DNA of 64,000 nucleotides from Phymorhynchus buccinoides (lineage: Eukaryota; Mollusca; Gastropoda; Neogastropoda; Raphitomidae), in contig CM065682.1 of the NCBI GenBank assembly GCA_017654935.2, positions 82,618,024-82,682,023 on the forward strand. The letters run 5' to 3'. Shown in pieces: positions 1 to 11,224 of the stretch. The position numbers and the translations under genes were made by a program. How positions within the stretch are numbered: position 1 is the first letter of the stretch; each line of letters opens with the position of its first letter. The notes below the pieces were generated by a model that was not told the DNA's origin, searched no databases, and saw nothing but the letters and a program-made list of their open reading frames with translations.

Positions 1-104
1 GCAGAGCACGGCACGACTGTCACCGACATTGGCCACGACCAACTCTGAGCTGTCCTTGATCAAACACACTGTAGCTGTAGTGCCTGTAGAGAGTGCGTCT
101 GTGT
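1..104 (-). CDS. PPM1K: PPM1K-like mitochondrial PP2C phosphatase, internal exon (runs off window)
   Basis: Read on the minus strand, the acceptor TTGCAG (110-105) opens an exon encoding [12 protein letters not shown], then [14 protein letters not shown], and continuing past base 1. SGTTATV followed by ELVVASVGDSRAILC is the core of the PP2C fold in PPM1K, and the VGDSRAV motif carries a metal-coordinating Asp region. The exon begins with two bases (AC) that complete the G left by the exon ending at 2788 to give GAC (Asp), so the two exons join in phase. PPM1K dephosphorylates the branched-chain ketoacid dehydrogenase complex in the mitochondrial matrix (family knowledge). The rest of the catalytic domain lies off the left edge. 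Confidence 0.85.
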
Positions 105-139
105 CTGCAACACAATGAATATTCATGATATGATAATGA

Positions 140-248
140 GACTGTCAGTATCACCGATATTGGCAATGACCAGCTCTGGCTAATACTAACCCTAAATCAA
201 ACAGACTGTGGCAGTAGTAGTGAAACTGAAAGTGTCTGTTTCTGCAAC
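140..248 (-). pseudogene. Diverged ghost copy of the PPM1K exon at 1-104
   Basis: Read on the minus strand, this segment copies the neighbouring exon and its acceptor. It has TTGCAG, then TTTATVCLI followed by an in-frame TAG, then remnants of LVIANIGD. Base-level similarity to 1-110 is obvious, with several indels. The stop and indels make it non-functional, so it is an old tandem duplication of acceptor plus exon. Confidence 0.75.
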
Positions 249-274
249 TAAATTAACACAAATTATCATAATTA

Positions 275-1007
275 CAGACCTGCCAACCCTCTAACAGACC
301 AAAGAGGAATATTTGAAGCAGAAAAGAGGAATTTTAGGGAGTTAAGAGGAATTTCGGCGCGGAACTTTACCTTTCGCAAACAAACACGATTTGATGCAAT
401 TAACTCTTTGTTCTGAACAAGGGTCCAGAATGATCGGCCGCGCTCAGCGCAATGTTATGCTCCACCAAAAAATCCAGCAAAAAGAGTGTTGCCCGAATCA
501 CCTCATGAGGATCCTTAGTCTCCTCCTCTTCGGCTGACTTAGCGAATGATGCATCTGTGTGTTTTTGAGACGTAACATGGTGCTTCACATCTATCATCCC
601 TCCATGAGACACTGTAAAGTCATCCGCGCATGGTATGCATCGGGCATAATACACACCTTTACTAGAGCTCCTAATACACGGAAACTTTTCAGTGTATGCC
701 TTGCGAAATCTTTGTTCAGTTCTCTTTCTTTTCCCAACGGCCAAATCACTACAATCCCCGCCATGCTTCGCCATCTTGCAGATTTTGATTGGCGGGAAAG
801 GAAGTTGGTGAGCGGAAATACTGTTCGGGTTAGAAGATCGAATATACGCACGGCAGCTGTGCTGCTCTGCGTTCGGTTTACTTTCGTTTGTTTTTTTGTG
901 TGTGAAGATTTTTGAAAGCGGAATTTTACGGAACCGAGCGGAAGGGCGGAATAATTATCATCTGAGCGGAAGAAATTCCGCCCAAAGCGGAAAGGTTGGC
1001 AGGTCTG
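275..1007 (-). mobile_element. hAT-like DNA transposon remnant with BED-type zinc finger ORF
   Basis: Terminal inverted repeats CAGACCTGCCAACC (275) and GGTTGGCAGGTCTG (ending 1007) bound a 733-bp element; CAG...CTG ends with this sequence are typical of hAT elements. The flanks are AT-rich (TAATTA) without a clean 8-bp duplication. The minus-strand ORF 774-400 (124 aa) has the C-x2-C ... HGG ... H-x5-H pattern of a BED-like finger (YYARCIPCADDF, then SHGGMIDVKHH, then SQKH). It is followed by LVEHNIALSAADHSGPLF, typical of the start of hAT transposases. The catalytic domain and dimerisation region are missing, so the element is non-autonomous. Confidence 0.7.
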
Positions 1008-1030
1008 TAATTATAATAATGTAAAGCACT

Positions 1031-1345
1031 GTCAAGTCAAGTCAACTTTATTATGGCATAAATTGAGAGAAATTACAACCAGGATAACATAAGAAACAGC
1101 ACAATGAACACATCGTTATGAGAAAAAACAACAACATAGGCAACATCGAAACAACAAAGAAGCGCACGGACAAGACGAATGGATGGATAGGTTAAATTAC
1201 ATGACTTAGTAAATCCTACAAAAATACTTTATTATTGTTATTTTTAAACATAATCATAATCAATGATATAAAAAATCTATGAATAAAATAAAACATGATG
1301 TGAATTGAAAGGAGACAACAAAAAAGCATAAAAATACAACCATGT
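1031..1345 (-). mobile_element. 3' end of a non-LTR retrotransposon, minus orientation
   Basis: At 1034-1055 the plus strand reads GTCAAGTCAAGTCAACTTTATT. On the minus strand that is AATAAAGTTGAC followed by TTGAC repeats, a common 3' terminus of L2/CR1-type elements. The adjacent AT-rich 300 bp holds no coding match and is probably 3' UTR of the same truncated insertion. Confidence 0.4.
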
Positions 1346-1349
1346 TTGG

Positions 1350-1780
1350 GGCGGATCAGCCAGTCATGGAAGAGGGGAGGGGGCAGCCCCAAGTGGTCAG
1401 TTGGGGTGGGGTGATGGGTCTGGGGGGATTGCCTCCCAGAAGCTGATGATAATTTGAATGTAAAAGATGCAATAAAGGATTCTCGTGAGAGAATAGCATA
1501 GAACTACAATTTGTCTTCCTCTTTTTCTTTCCATTTTTTGTCTGAGGGGGTGGAACCCCTGTAACCCCCCTCAAATCCATTTGATGCAGTACCAAGTCCA
1601 TGACAGCAATGTGTAGTGAATGGGCTGAAACTCTTTCGTTTCCTTGTGTCCTTTCTGTTGTTGTTTTTGTTTTGTTTTTTGCCGTTATAAATTTTTGGGG
1701 GCAGAGAGATACGTCTGCCCCCCCTCCTCGAAGCCAGGGGGGCAACTAGCCCCCCCCCGTTCCTACGCCAGTGTGTAATT
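1350..1780. repeat. G/C-run dispersed repeat, unclassified
   Basis: Short runs of G or C (for example GAGGGGGTGGAACCCC, GCCAGGGGGGCAACTAGCC) alternate with unique sequence and end in TCCTACGCCAGTG. A similar C-run block occurs near 32365-32435, so this is probably a dispersed retroelement piece. No protein can be read. Confidence 0.3.
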
Positions 1781-1837
1781 AACTGATGGTTGTGCTGTTT
1801 GGGTGAGAAACTGTCACTAGTGTCAGTGTCTGCAACA

Positions 1838-2787
1838 CAGTACACCTTCCCCACACTAACCCATGAAGTAATGAAGTGCATCAGGTGCCATGACGTTGTG
1901 GACCTCAATGCAACACAGTACACCTTCCCCACACTAACCCATGAAGTCGTGCATCAGGTGTGTTGCCATGACGTTGTGGACCTCAATGCAACACAGTACA
2001 CCTTCCCCACACTAACCCATGAAGTCGTGCATCAGGTGTGTTGCCATGACGTTGTGGACCTCAATGCAACACAGTACACCTTCCCCACACTAACCCATGA
2101 AGTAATGCATCAGGTGCCATGACGTTGTGGACCTCAATGCAACACAGTACACCTTCCCCACACTAACCCATGAAGTAATGAAGTGCGTCAGGTGCCATGA
2201 CGTTGTGGACCTCAATGCTACACAGTACACCTTTCCCATACTAACCCATGAAGTAGTGCGCCAGGTGCCTTGAGGACCTCAATGCTATACAGTACACCTT
2301 TCCCATACTAACCCATGAAGTAGTGCGCCAGGTGCCTTGAGGACCTCAATGCTATACAGTACACCTTCCCCATACTAACCCATGAAGTAGTGCGCCAGGT
2401 GCCTTGAGGACCTCAATGCTATACAGTGCACCTTTCCCACACTAACCCATGAAGTGCATCAGGTGCCATGACGTTGTGGACCTCAATGCTATACAGTACA
2501 CCTTTCCCATACTAACCCATGAAGTAGTGCGCCAGGTGCCTTGAGGACCTCAATGCTATACAGTGCACCTTTCCCACACTAACCCATGAAGTGCATCAGG
2601 TGCCATGACGTTGTGGACCTCAATGCTATACAGTACACCTTTCCCATACTAACCCATGAAGTAGTGCGCCAGGTGCCTTGAGGACCTCAATGCTATACAG
2701 TGCACCTTCCCCATACTAACCCATGAAGTAGTGCGCCAGGTGCCTTGAGGACCTCAATGCTATACAGTGCACCTTTCCCATACTAAC
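1838..2787. repeat. Tandem array of the PPM1K exon-1 donor junction
   Basis: About 14 units of 62-78 bp contain, on the minus strand, GAGGTCCACAACGTCATGG, then the exon end near CACTTCATGG, then the donor GTTAGTGTGG. The true exon end at 2840-2786 has the same order. Each unit is therefore a copy of exon 3' end, donor and start of intron. Units fall into two length classes, with or without the ACAACGTCATGGC part. Confidence 0.85.
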
Positions 2788-3377
2788 CCATGAAATAGTG
2801 CGCCAGGTGCCTTGCCATGACGTTGTGGACCTCAACAAAGGCCCGGTCCAGCACAGTGTGAAGGTCAGAGGTCGTGGTCAGCAGGTAGCTGATGTGGTGC
2901 TCCAGGTTCTCCTCCACGTAATCGGCGGCGAAGGAGCTGCCGTGGCCGTCGAAGATGGCGACGTAGACGAGGTTAGCGGCCAGCTCCCTGAGAACGATGC
3001 GATCCTCGTTGGCCTTGCGGCGGCCGATGAGCGAGGCGCGCCCCACAATGTCCAGCGGGATCTTGGGAATGAGTTTGCCCTTCTTGATGCTCTCCTCCAT
3101 CAGGATGGACAGCGACAGCCGGTTGTTCCACGACCCCAGCGTGTCAAAGTTCACGCCCCGCTGGGGTTGACCTTTATTCTCAGGGTCGTTGTACACTTTG
3201 TGCCGCGCACCACCGGTGGAGATGGTTCTCACTGTGGGTGGCCTCCCTTTGACGCGGAGCCAGAAATTGCGGCGAAGTTTGAAACATGTCTGACAGAGGG
3301 CGAGCCAGTGGGCAGGGGACGACCGGGCAGCTGATGACATCAGCATGGTCAGTGCTCGTGGTCACCTTGCTGGGAAT
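2788..3377 (-). CDS. PPM1K: PPM1K-like mitochondrial PP2C phosphatase, first coding exon
   Basis: The exon runs from acceptor CCTAG (AG at 3379-3378) to donor G|GTTAGT (2787). Coding starts at ATG 3346-3344; 3377-3347 is 5' UTR. Residues 1-45 are rich in Arg/Ser/Leu without acidic residues, as in a mitochondrial presequence. Then come the PPM1K-like WDNR-type segment (LGSWNNRL), IPKIPLDIVGRASLIGRR, the metal-site motif NEDR, and IFDGHGSSFAADY. The classical PP2C motif is DGHGG; the second Gly is Ser here. The last residues, AFVEVHNVMARHLAHYFM, align with the helix before the SGTTATV strand encoded at 1-104. Phase 1 at the donor matches the next exon. At least one upstream non-coding exon is implied. 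Confidence 0.85.
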
Positions 3378-3379
3378 CT

Positions 3380-4030
3380 AGGACACACACAATCAGTAAT
3401 CACGTGCCTTTCAGTTTCAACTCTGTTGAGCTTTTCAACACATGAAAAATGCAAACTAGCGGGTATGTAGATTTATTCCCATCGTTGTAGCAATTTTTTA
3501 ATTCTAAGAATCGTCTTGCTTTTTAGTGTGATAACTGTGCATGCACATGCAACTCCATTTTTGCACGTGTGTCCTGAATCGAGACAAGTTCAGAGATCAA
3601 ATCCAAGGGAAGCAACTTCTTTAGCATGCCTACTACAGTACTAAACTGTACTACATTACGGATTGAAACGATTGTCCCTTCCTTCAACTGGCTTCAAGCG
3701 ACCACGATCACATTCATTCACCACTACCCTAGCATAGTATCATAGGCCTATGGCTATGCTACATGACCCAGCCAGTCAGGGACCGTGAAAGGAATGTTAG
3801 AGACCGATCAGTGGGACCTGGCTGGCTGGGCCAAGCTTTCTATTTTTCTTCTTTTCTCCTGTCCACTTTCTTCTTCTAGCTAATGTGTTGTCTTGCGCAT
3901 TCCCGTAGATCCTCCCAAATAATAATAATAATAATAATGAGGAAAATGTATAGCGCCCATCCTACTATGTAGGCTACAGGGCGCTTTACACAAAATTAAA
4001 ACGGAATAAAAACATGAAACAAAAGGAAGT
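3380..4030. other. PPM1K upstream intron or promoter side, with a non-LTR tail
   Basis: There is no coding match. At 3917-4000 a minus-oriented retroelement tail is visible: (AAT)n at 3917-3939, TATAGCGCCCATCC, and GGGCGCTTTACA. This is the same 3' family as 5103-5172, 32440-32510 and 63815-63885. Confidence 0.45.
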
Positions 4031-4039
4031 GCTTATCCC

Positions 4040-4112
4040 CACGACAGTCGTGCCCATAAGCTTTTCCTTCCGATTTCCTTATTCCCACGACTGTCGTGCC
4101 GATAATGGAAAG
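4040..4112. repeat. Two palindromic CACGACWGTCGTG units
   Basis: TTATCCCCACGACAGTCGTG and TTATTCCCACGACTGTCGTG lie about 35 bp apart. Each can fold into a hairpin with one unpaired central base. They belong to the family amplified at 5290-5570. Confidence 0.75.
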
Positions 4113-4863
4113 GGGCTGTGGACATTATGGGCAAAAGACTTCTTTCTATTTTTAGCTTCGTTTTTCACCGGAAATGGAAAGTAGCGGCTCTGTAGCCTGC
4201 ATTCCATAGAGCAAATGGCGGCTATTTAGCCATGGCCTTTGAAAAACTGGGCAAAGGACAAAAACGGCAAGAAAATAGGCCTACCGGAAATGAAATAACA
4301 GAAGCCAAACAAAAAAATGGCGTGCAGGTATTAACCCTCTCACGGCTGCATACGCCAGATCTGACCGATTTTGTCTTTACCATTGGCTCCCGTAGCCCCC
4401 GATTGCGCCCGCTGAACGCCCGGTCTAGTAGTTTCACTTTCACTTTTGCCCTACCCACAATGCAATATACTAAGTTCTTCCTGTTCCTGACTCTCAGTGG
4501 TCCGTTTTTGGTTCTTACAGCAAGGGAAAGGACCCACTAGTCTTTTTGAACGGATTTTTCGAAGTGACCCCAAATTTTTTTCTTCTTTCCACGTGATGTG
4601 CGCAGTATTGACTTTTAATTCCAATTCATGGTTTGTTGTGTGACAGTGTGTTAGCTTTGGAATGAAAATATCATCATTGCTATTCAATATGCATCTTTCA
4701 GAAATGAAATGTGAGTTAAGACTTTATTCTGTGTGTCTGTTTGCATGCGTACGTTGTGTGTGAGGGTGTTTGTGTCTGCGTGTTGGTGTATGTGGTCAGT
4801 CCATGCGGCTCAGTTGCTGTGACTTACCGAATGGGGTATGAACGAGTTGGCGTCAATAATTGT

Positions 4864-5028
<165 letters not shown>

Positions 5029-5099
5029 TTTGCATATGCACTGTTGGTGGTTGGTGTCACTCTTGAATGTTGTTTTTTGTTATCTGTTGATGAATAATT

Positions 5100-5175
5100 G
5101 ATTGTAAAGCGCTTTGGGCTCATCTGAGGTAAAGCGCTATATAAATGTACTGTTATTATTATTATTATTATTCTG
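5100..5175 (+). mobile_element. Non-LTR/SINE-type 3' tail
   Basis: ATTGTAAAGCGCTTTGGGC, then AAAGCGCTATATAAATG, then (ATT)n. It is the plus-strand version of the tails at 3917-4000 and 32440-32510. Confidence 0.55.
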
Positions 5176-5289
5176 GGTGATTTTTTTAAATAAAAGATTT
5201 GGTGTGACGTTCGGAGTTACTTCCCATCACTTGGTATTCAATATAGATTATCGGTTCGATTGATCAGAGTGAGAGGGTTAAACGTCTTT

Positions 5290-5575
5290 CGTGGCGATAA
5301 GGTTTTTCACCCGTTTTCATTATCCCCACGACTGTCATGGCCATAAGGTTTTTCACCCGTTTTCATTATTCCCACGACTGTCGTGGCCATAAGGTTTTCA
5401 TTATCCCCACGACTGTCGTGGCGATAAGGTTTTCATTATCCCCACGACTGTCGTGGCCATAAGGTTTTCATTATCCCCACGACTGTCGTGGCCATAAGGT
5501 TTTCATGATCCCCACGACTGTCGTGGCCATAAGGTTTTCATTATCCCCACGACTGTCGTGGCCATAAGGTCGGCC
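5290..5575. repeat. Palindromic 35-bp minisatellite (CACGACTGTCGTG hairpins)
   Basis: About eight units of the form TTTTCATTATCCCCACGACT followed by GTCGTGGCCATAAGG. The dyad extends to roughly TTATC...GATAA in the GGCGATAA variants. Two early units carry an extra TTTCACCCG insert. Confidence 0.85.
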
Positions 5576-5579
5576 GAAA

Positions 5580-6355
5580 CAAAAAATCCAATAACATCAG
5601 CAGACAAAACAATACATGTATCAATCAGTAACAACAACTACTGTGACTACTAGTACTAGTACTACTACATGTTTACAGCGACATGATAATAGTCAGTAGT
5701 GACTGTGATGGAACGTGATAGTGATCCCAAAATTAATGTATTTAAATACAATTATGATTGCTCAAAAAGCGTCCCACTCACAGCTATGGTATGGTATCAG
5801 GTATGCCAATCTAATTGCTAAACAAAACCACTACAAACAATCAAAAGGGCACATCAATGATCAAGAGGCCGCGAGGCCTGGCTGCCCTGACCTGTGACTG
5901 CCGCTAGTCTGCAACCTTTCCAACCGACCCTGTTGACCAGTTTACCTATTATAGACCTTCGCTGGACAGCTGAACAAATATCCAACCTTCCCACAGTAAA
6001 CAGTTCGATACTGACATTGACGCTTCAGCAGTCTGCAAACGACCATTCGTCTCTCCACAAACAGAGGCAATGTGGGAGAGTTCAACAAGGGGGAGAATAA
6101 AATGACGTGGGAGGGGTTGTTTATGAATCTCGACATTCCATTTATGCGTAACCTATTAACAAAACAACAAAGTTTGTAGCCTTAGGTATGCAATGTAAAG
6201 TTATATATCAATACAGATAGATATTAACGCAGTGTATCTTCTAAAATAACCATAGAAGGCAATAAAAATATACGCAAGAAACTAGATCAAAACAAAACCG
6301 GCAGCAAAAAAAACACAAAAGCCTAGCAGACGACAAGATGATAGTTTAGAGAGTA
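5580..6355. other. Unassigned AT-rich sequence
   Basis: I see only short TAGTAC repeats (5646-5668) and no coding match or RNA gene. The open frames are short and have no recognisable motifs. Confidence 0.5.
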
Positions 6356-6359
6356 ACAT

Positions 6360-6371
6360 TGCGCATGCGCA
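6360..6371. promoter_or_regulatory. NRF-1-like palindrome TGCGCATGCGCA
   Basis: A perfect 12-bp palindrome matches the animal NRF-1 consensus (YGCGCAYGCGCR), common at promoters of mitochondrial and housekeeping genes. It lies between the divergently transcribed PPM1K (minus) and HP1BP3-like (plus) genes, about 110 bp before a strong donor at 6479. A shared promoter is inference. Confidence 0.4.
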
Positions 6372-6379
6372 CATAATGA

Positions 6380-6478
6380 TTACCGGACCTAGATAGGCTA
6401 GCGTCAGTCTAGCTTTGGGCTTGCTACAATTGACCCAGTCGGCATTTCATCTGCAGAAATTGAAGACTTGTTGTGCAG
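6380..6478 (+). other. Possible 5' UTR exon of the HP1BP3-like gene
   Basis: GTTGTGCAG|GTTAGT at 6478/6479 is a good donor just downstream of the NRF-1-like site. The first coding exon at 13808 has an acceptor before its ATG, so a non-coding exon upstream is required. This is the best candidate seen. The left limit is arbitrary, as no TATA box or initiator is clear. Confidence 0.3.
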
Positions 6479-6479
6479 G

Positions 6480-7050
6480 TTAGTATGGTATGTAATGTGC
6501 TTAGCACATCTCTCTCTGAACTTTCGTTTTTCGTTTTAAGAAATTTTGCACATGGTAAAAGTCCGAAAGCTGTGCGACCTTTGATTATGATTGCACGTTG
6601 CATGCAAGCGATGCCACGATTGTTTGCAAACGAACGCTGCACAGCCTTGACTCTTAGTCTTACTAGCCTAGCCTACTTCAACAGAAATCCAGTCACTCGA
6701 CTCACTCGTGTCACTAGTCAAAGATGGATCGGAGTAACCTTGAACAACACTCTCAGACTTTGATTTTGTATCCACGGAGTAGACAGGTGCTCGTTATTTT
6801 CAACAGTCTTGCCTGTGGAACGTGGAAGGGAAGGGGGTGGGGTGGGAAGGGGGTTGGCCAGAAATAATGGCTGCTGGCGTGCTGCTTGTTTTGTTCCGAC
6901 ATGTCCCAAACCCTACACAAAATGCTGACAATCTGACATGCACACACCTGCAGTGTTGTTCTGTCCATGCTGCCTTAAGTTCGTCTCTATTTTATATTTT
7001 TGTGCCCCCCCCCCCCCTTTTTGTTATTAGTATATTTTCCCTATGCACCA
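6480..7050 (+). other. Unassigned sequence (probable HP1BP3 first intron)
   Basis: No coding match; a poly-C run lies at 7007-7017. Open frames on both strands look random. Confidence 0.4.
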
Positions 7051-7590
7051 TCCCCATTCCATCCCCTCGCATTTTAAAGAACATCAAGTTTGCACCCCTC
7101 GACCCCTCGCATTTTAAAGAAGGCTTCATCAAGTACCATAGGCCCAACAGGAGGCTATCAGTACCATTGCCCAACAGGAGGCTATCAGTACCATAGAACC
7201 AACAGGAGGCTATCAGTACCATAGGCCCTAATAATACCATTGCCAACAGGAGGTTATCAGTACCATCGACCCCCAACGCATTTTAAAGAACATCAAGTTT
7301 GCACCTAATAATACCATTAAAAATCTTTTGGATTCCAGTCAGAATTTTCAGTCTTTAATGAATTTGACTGATTCAATGTGATTGTCCTTCAAAAACTTGC
7401 TCAGACCCAAAATATTTATGCAATGTCGTTGCCAAAGAGGGGACGTTGTATAGGTCGCGAGGCCTAGGCTTAAGAAGCCTGTCCCTACTACTACTACTAC
7501 TTTGAGACATTGCCCATCTTTGTAAGTATTATGCATTTTCGGAGCAGTCATGTGTAACATGCACGGTAATAAAAAACTTCTGCCGACAAC
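7050..7590. repeat. Degenerate edge of the 28-bp array
   Basis: Scattered copies of CAACAGGAGGCTATCAGTAC (7145-7265) mix with repeats of CGCATTTTAAAGAACATCAA (7068, 7275) and unrelated unique DNA (7320-7590). Confidence 0.6.
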
Positions 7591-10500
7591 CATAGAACCA
7601 ACAGGAGGTCATCAGTACCATAGAACCAACAAGAGGCCATCAGTACCATAGGCCCAACAGGAGGTTATCAGTACCATAGGCCCAACAGGAGGCTATCAGT
7701 ACCATAGGCTCAACAGGAGGCTATCAGTACCATAGGCCCAACAGGAGGCTATCAGTACCATAGGCTCAACAGGAGGCTATCAGTACCATAGGCTCAACAG
7801 GAGGCTATCAGTACCATAGGCCCAACAGGAGGCTATCAGTACCATAGGCTCAACAGGAGGCTATCAGTACCATAGGCCCAACAGGAGGCTATCAGTACCA
7901 TAGGCCCAACAGGAGGCTATCAGTACCATAGGCCCAACAGGAGGCTATCAGTACCATAGGCCCAACAGGAGGCTATCAGTACCATAGGCCCAACAGGAGG
8001 CTATCAGTACCATAGGCCCAACAGGAGGCTATCAGTACCATAGGCCCAACAGGAGGCTATCAGTACCATAGGCCCAACAGGAGGCTATCAGTACCATAGG
8101 TCCAACAGGAGGCTATCAGTACCATAGGCCCAACAGGAGGCTATCAGTACCATAGGCCCAACAGGAGGCTATCAGTACCATAGGTCCAACAGGAGGCTAT
8201 CAGTACCATAGGCTCAACAGGAGGCTATCAGTACCATAGGCCCAACAGGAGGCTATCAGTACCATAGGCCCAACAGGAGGCTATCAGTACCATAGGCCCA
8301 ACAGGAGGCTATCAGTACCATAGGCCCAACAGGAGGCTATCAGTACCATAGGCTCAACAGGAGGCTATCAGTACCATAGGCCCAACAGGAGGCTATCAGT
8401 ACCATAGGCCCAACAGGAGGCTATCAGTACCATAGGCCCAACAGGAGGCTATCAGTACCATAGGCCCAACAGGAGGCTATCAGTACCATAGGCTCAACAG
8501 GAGGCTATCAGTACCATAGGCCCAACAGGAGGCTATCAGTACCATAGGCCCAACAGGAGGCTATCAGTACCATAGGCCCAACAGGAGGCTATCAGTACCA
8601 TAGGCCCAACAGGAGGCTATCAGTACCATAGGCCCAACAGGAGGCTATCAGTACCATAGGCCCAACAGGAGGCTATCAGTACCATAGGCCCAACAGGAGG
8701 CTATCAGTACCATAGGCCCAACAGGAGGCTATCAGTACCATAGGCCCAACAGGAGGCTATCAGTACCATAGGCCCAACAGGAGGCTATCAGTACCATAGG
8801 CCCAACAGGAGGCTATCAGTACCATAGGCCCAACAGGAGGCTATCAGTACCATAGGCCCAACAGGAGGCTATCAGTACCATAGGCCCAACAGGAGGCTAT
8901 CAGTACCATAGAACCAACAGGAGGCTATCAGTACCATAGGCCCAACAGGAGGCTATCAGTACCATAGGCCCAACAGCAGGCTATCAGTACCATAGAACCA
9001 ACAGGAGGCTATCAGTACCATAGAACCAACAGGAGGCTATCAGTACCATAGGCCCAACAGCAGGCTATCAGTACCATAGAACCAACAGGAGGCTATCAGT
9101 ACCATAGAACCAACAGGAGGCTATCAGTACCATAGGCCCAACAGGAGGCTATCAGTACCATAGGCCCAACAGGAGGCTATCAGTACCATATAACCAACAG
9201 GAGGCTATCAGTACCATAGGCCCAACAGGAGGCTATCAGTACCATAGGCCCAACAGGAGGCTATCAGTACCATAGGCCCAACAGGAGGCCATCAGTACCA
9301 TAGAACCAACAGGAGGCTATCAGTACCATATAGCCAACAGGAGGCTATCAGTACCATAGGTCCAACAGGAGGCTATCAGTACCATAGGCCCAACAGGAGG
9401 CTATCAGTACCATAGGCCCAACAGGAGGCTATCAGTACCATAGGTCCAACAGGAGGCTATCAGTACCATAGGCCCAACAGGAGGCTATCAGTACCATAGG
9501 CCCAACAGGAGGCTATCAGTACCATAGGCCCAACAGGAGGCTATCAGTACCATAGGCCCAACAGGAGGCTATCAGTACCATAGGCTCAACAGGAGGCTAT
9601 CAGTACCATAGGCCCAACAGGAGGCTATCAGTACCATAGGCCCAACAGGAGGCTATCAGTACCATAGGCCCAACAGGAGGCTATCAGTACCATAGGCCCA
9701 ACAGGAGGCTATCAGTACCATAGAACCAACAGGAGGCTATCAGTACCATATAACCAACAGGAGGCTATCAGTACCATAGGTCCAACAGGAGGCTATCAGT
9801 ACCATAGGCCCAACAGGAGGCTATCAGTACCATAGGCCCAACAGGAGGCTATCAGTACCATAGGTCCAACAGGAGGCTATCAGTACCATAGGCCCAACAG
9901 GAGGCTATCAGTACCATAGGCCCAACAGGAGGCTATCAGTACCATAGGCCCAACAGGAGGCTATCAGTACCATAGGCCCAACAGGAGGCTATCAGTACCA
10001 TAGGCTCAACAGGAGGCTATCAGTACCATAGGCCCAACAGGAGGCTATCAGTACCATAGGCCCAACAGGAGGCTATCAGTACCATAGGCCCAACAGGAGG
10101 CTATCAGTACCATAGGCCCAACAGGAGGCTATCAGTACCATAGGCCCAACAGGAGGCTATCAGTACCATAGGCCCAACAGGAGGCTATCAGTACCATAGG
10201 CCCAACAGGAGGCTATCAGTACCATAGGCCCAACAGGAGGCTATCAGTACCATAGGCCCAACAGGAGGCTATCAGTACCATAGGCCCAACAGGAGGCTAT
10301 CAGTACCATAGGCCCAACAGGAGGCTATCAGTACCATAGGCCCAACAGGAGGCTATCAGTACCATAGGCCCAACAGGAGGCTATCAGTACCATAGGCCCA
10401 ACAGGAGGCTATCAGTACCATAGGCCCAACAGGAGGCTATCAGTACCATAGGCCCAACAGGAGGCTATCAGTACCATAGAACCAACAGGAGGCTATCAGT

Positions 10501-11205
10501 ACCATATAACCAACAGGAGGCTATCAGTACCATAGGTCCAACAGGAGGCTATCAGTACCATAGGCCCAACAGGAGGCTATCAGTACCATAGGCCCAACAG
10601 GAGGCTATCAGTACCATAGGTCCAACAGGAGGCTATCAGTACCATAGGCTCAACAGGAGGCTATCAGTACCATAGGCCCAACAGGAGGCTATCAGTACCA
10701 TAGGCCCAACAGGAGGCTATCAGTACCATAGAACCAACAGTAGGCTATCAGTACCATAGGCCCAACAGCAGGCTATCAGTACCATAGGCCCAACAGGAGG
10801 CTATCAGTACCATAGGCCCAACAGGAGGCTATCAGTACCATAGGCCCAACAGCAGGCTATCAGTACCATAGGCTCAACAGCAGGCTATCAGTACCATAGA
10901 ACCAACAGGAGGCTATCAGTACCATAGGCTATCAACAGGAGGCTATCAGTACCATAGGCCCAACAGGAGGCTATCAGTACCATAGGCCCAACAGGAGGCT
11001 ATCAGTACCATAGGCCCAACAGCAGGCTATCAGTACCATAGGCTCAACAGCAGGCTATCAGTACCATAGAACCAACAGGAGGCTATCAGTACCATAGAAC
11101 CAACAGGAGGCTATCAGTACCATAGGCTCAACAGCAAGCTATCAGTACCATAGGCCCAACAGGAGGCTTATCAGTACCATAGAACCAACAGGAGGCTATC
11201 AGTAC
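7590..11205. repeat. 28-bp minisatellite, about 129 copies
   Basis: The unit is CAGTACCATAGGCCCAACAG followed by GAGGCTAT, period exactly 28. Variants replace GGCCC with GGCTC, GGTCC, GAA, TAA or TAG, or GGAGG with GCAGG. Blocks of variants recur in the same order 420 bp (15 units) apart at 9301 and 9721, showing higher-order amplification. The right end (10720-11205) is more diverged. No spacers are present. Confidence 0.95.
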
Positions 11206-11224
11206 TCGGCTGTAGGCCGGACTC

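Noticed and set aside
2798..3334. Plus-strand 178-codon ORF opposite PPM1K
   Set aside because: Antisense shadow of a clear PP2C exon with matching splice phases.
7590..11205. CRISPR-like regularly spaced repeats
   Set aside because: Head-to-tail 28-bp units without spacers, in animal DNA; a minisatellite.
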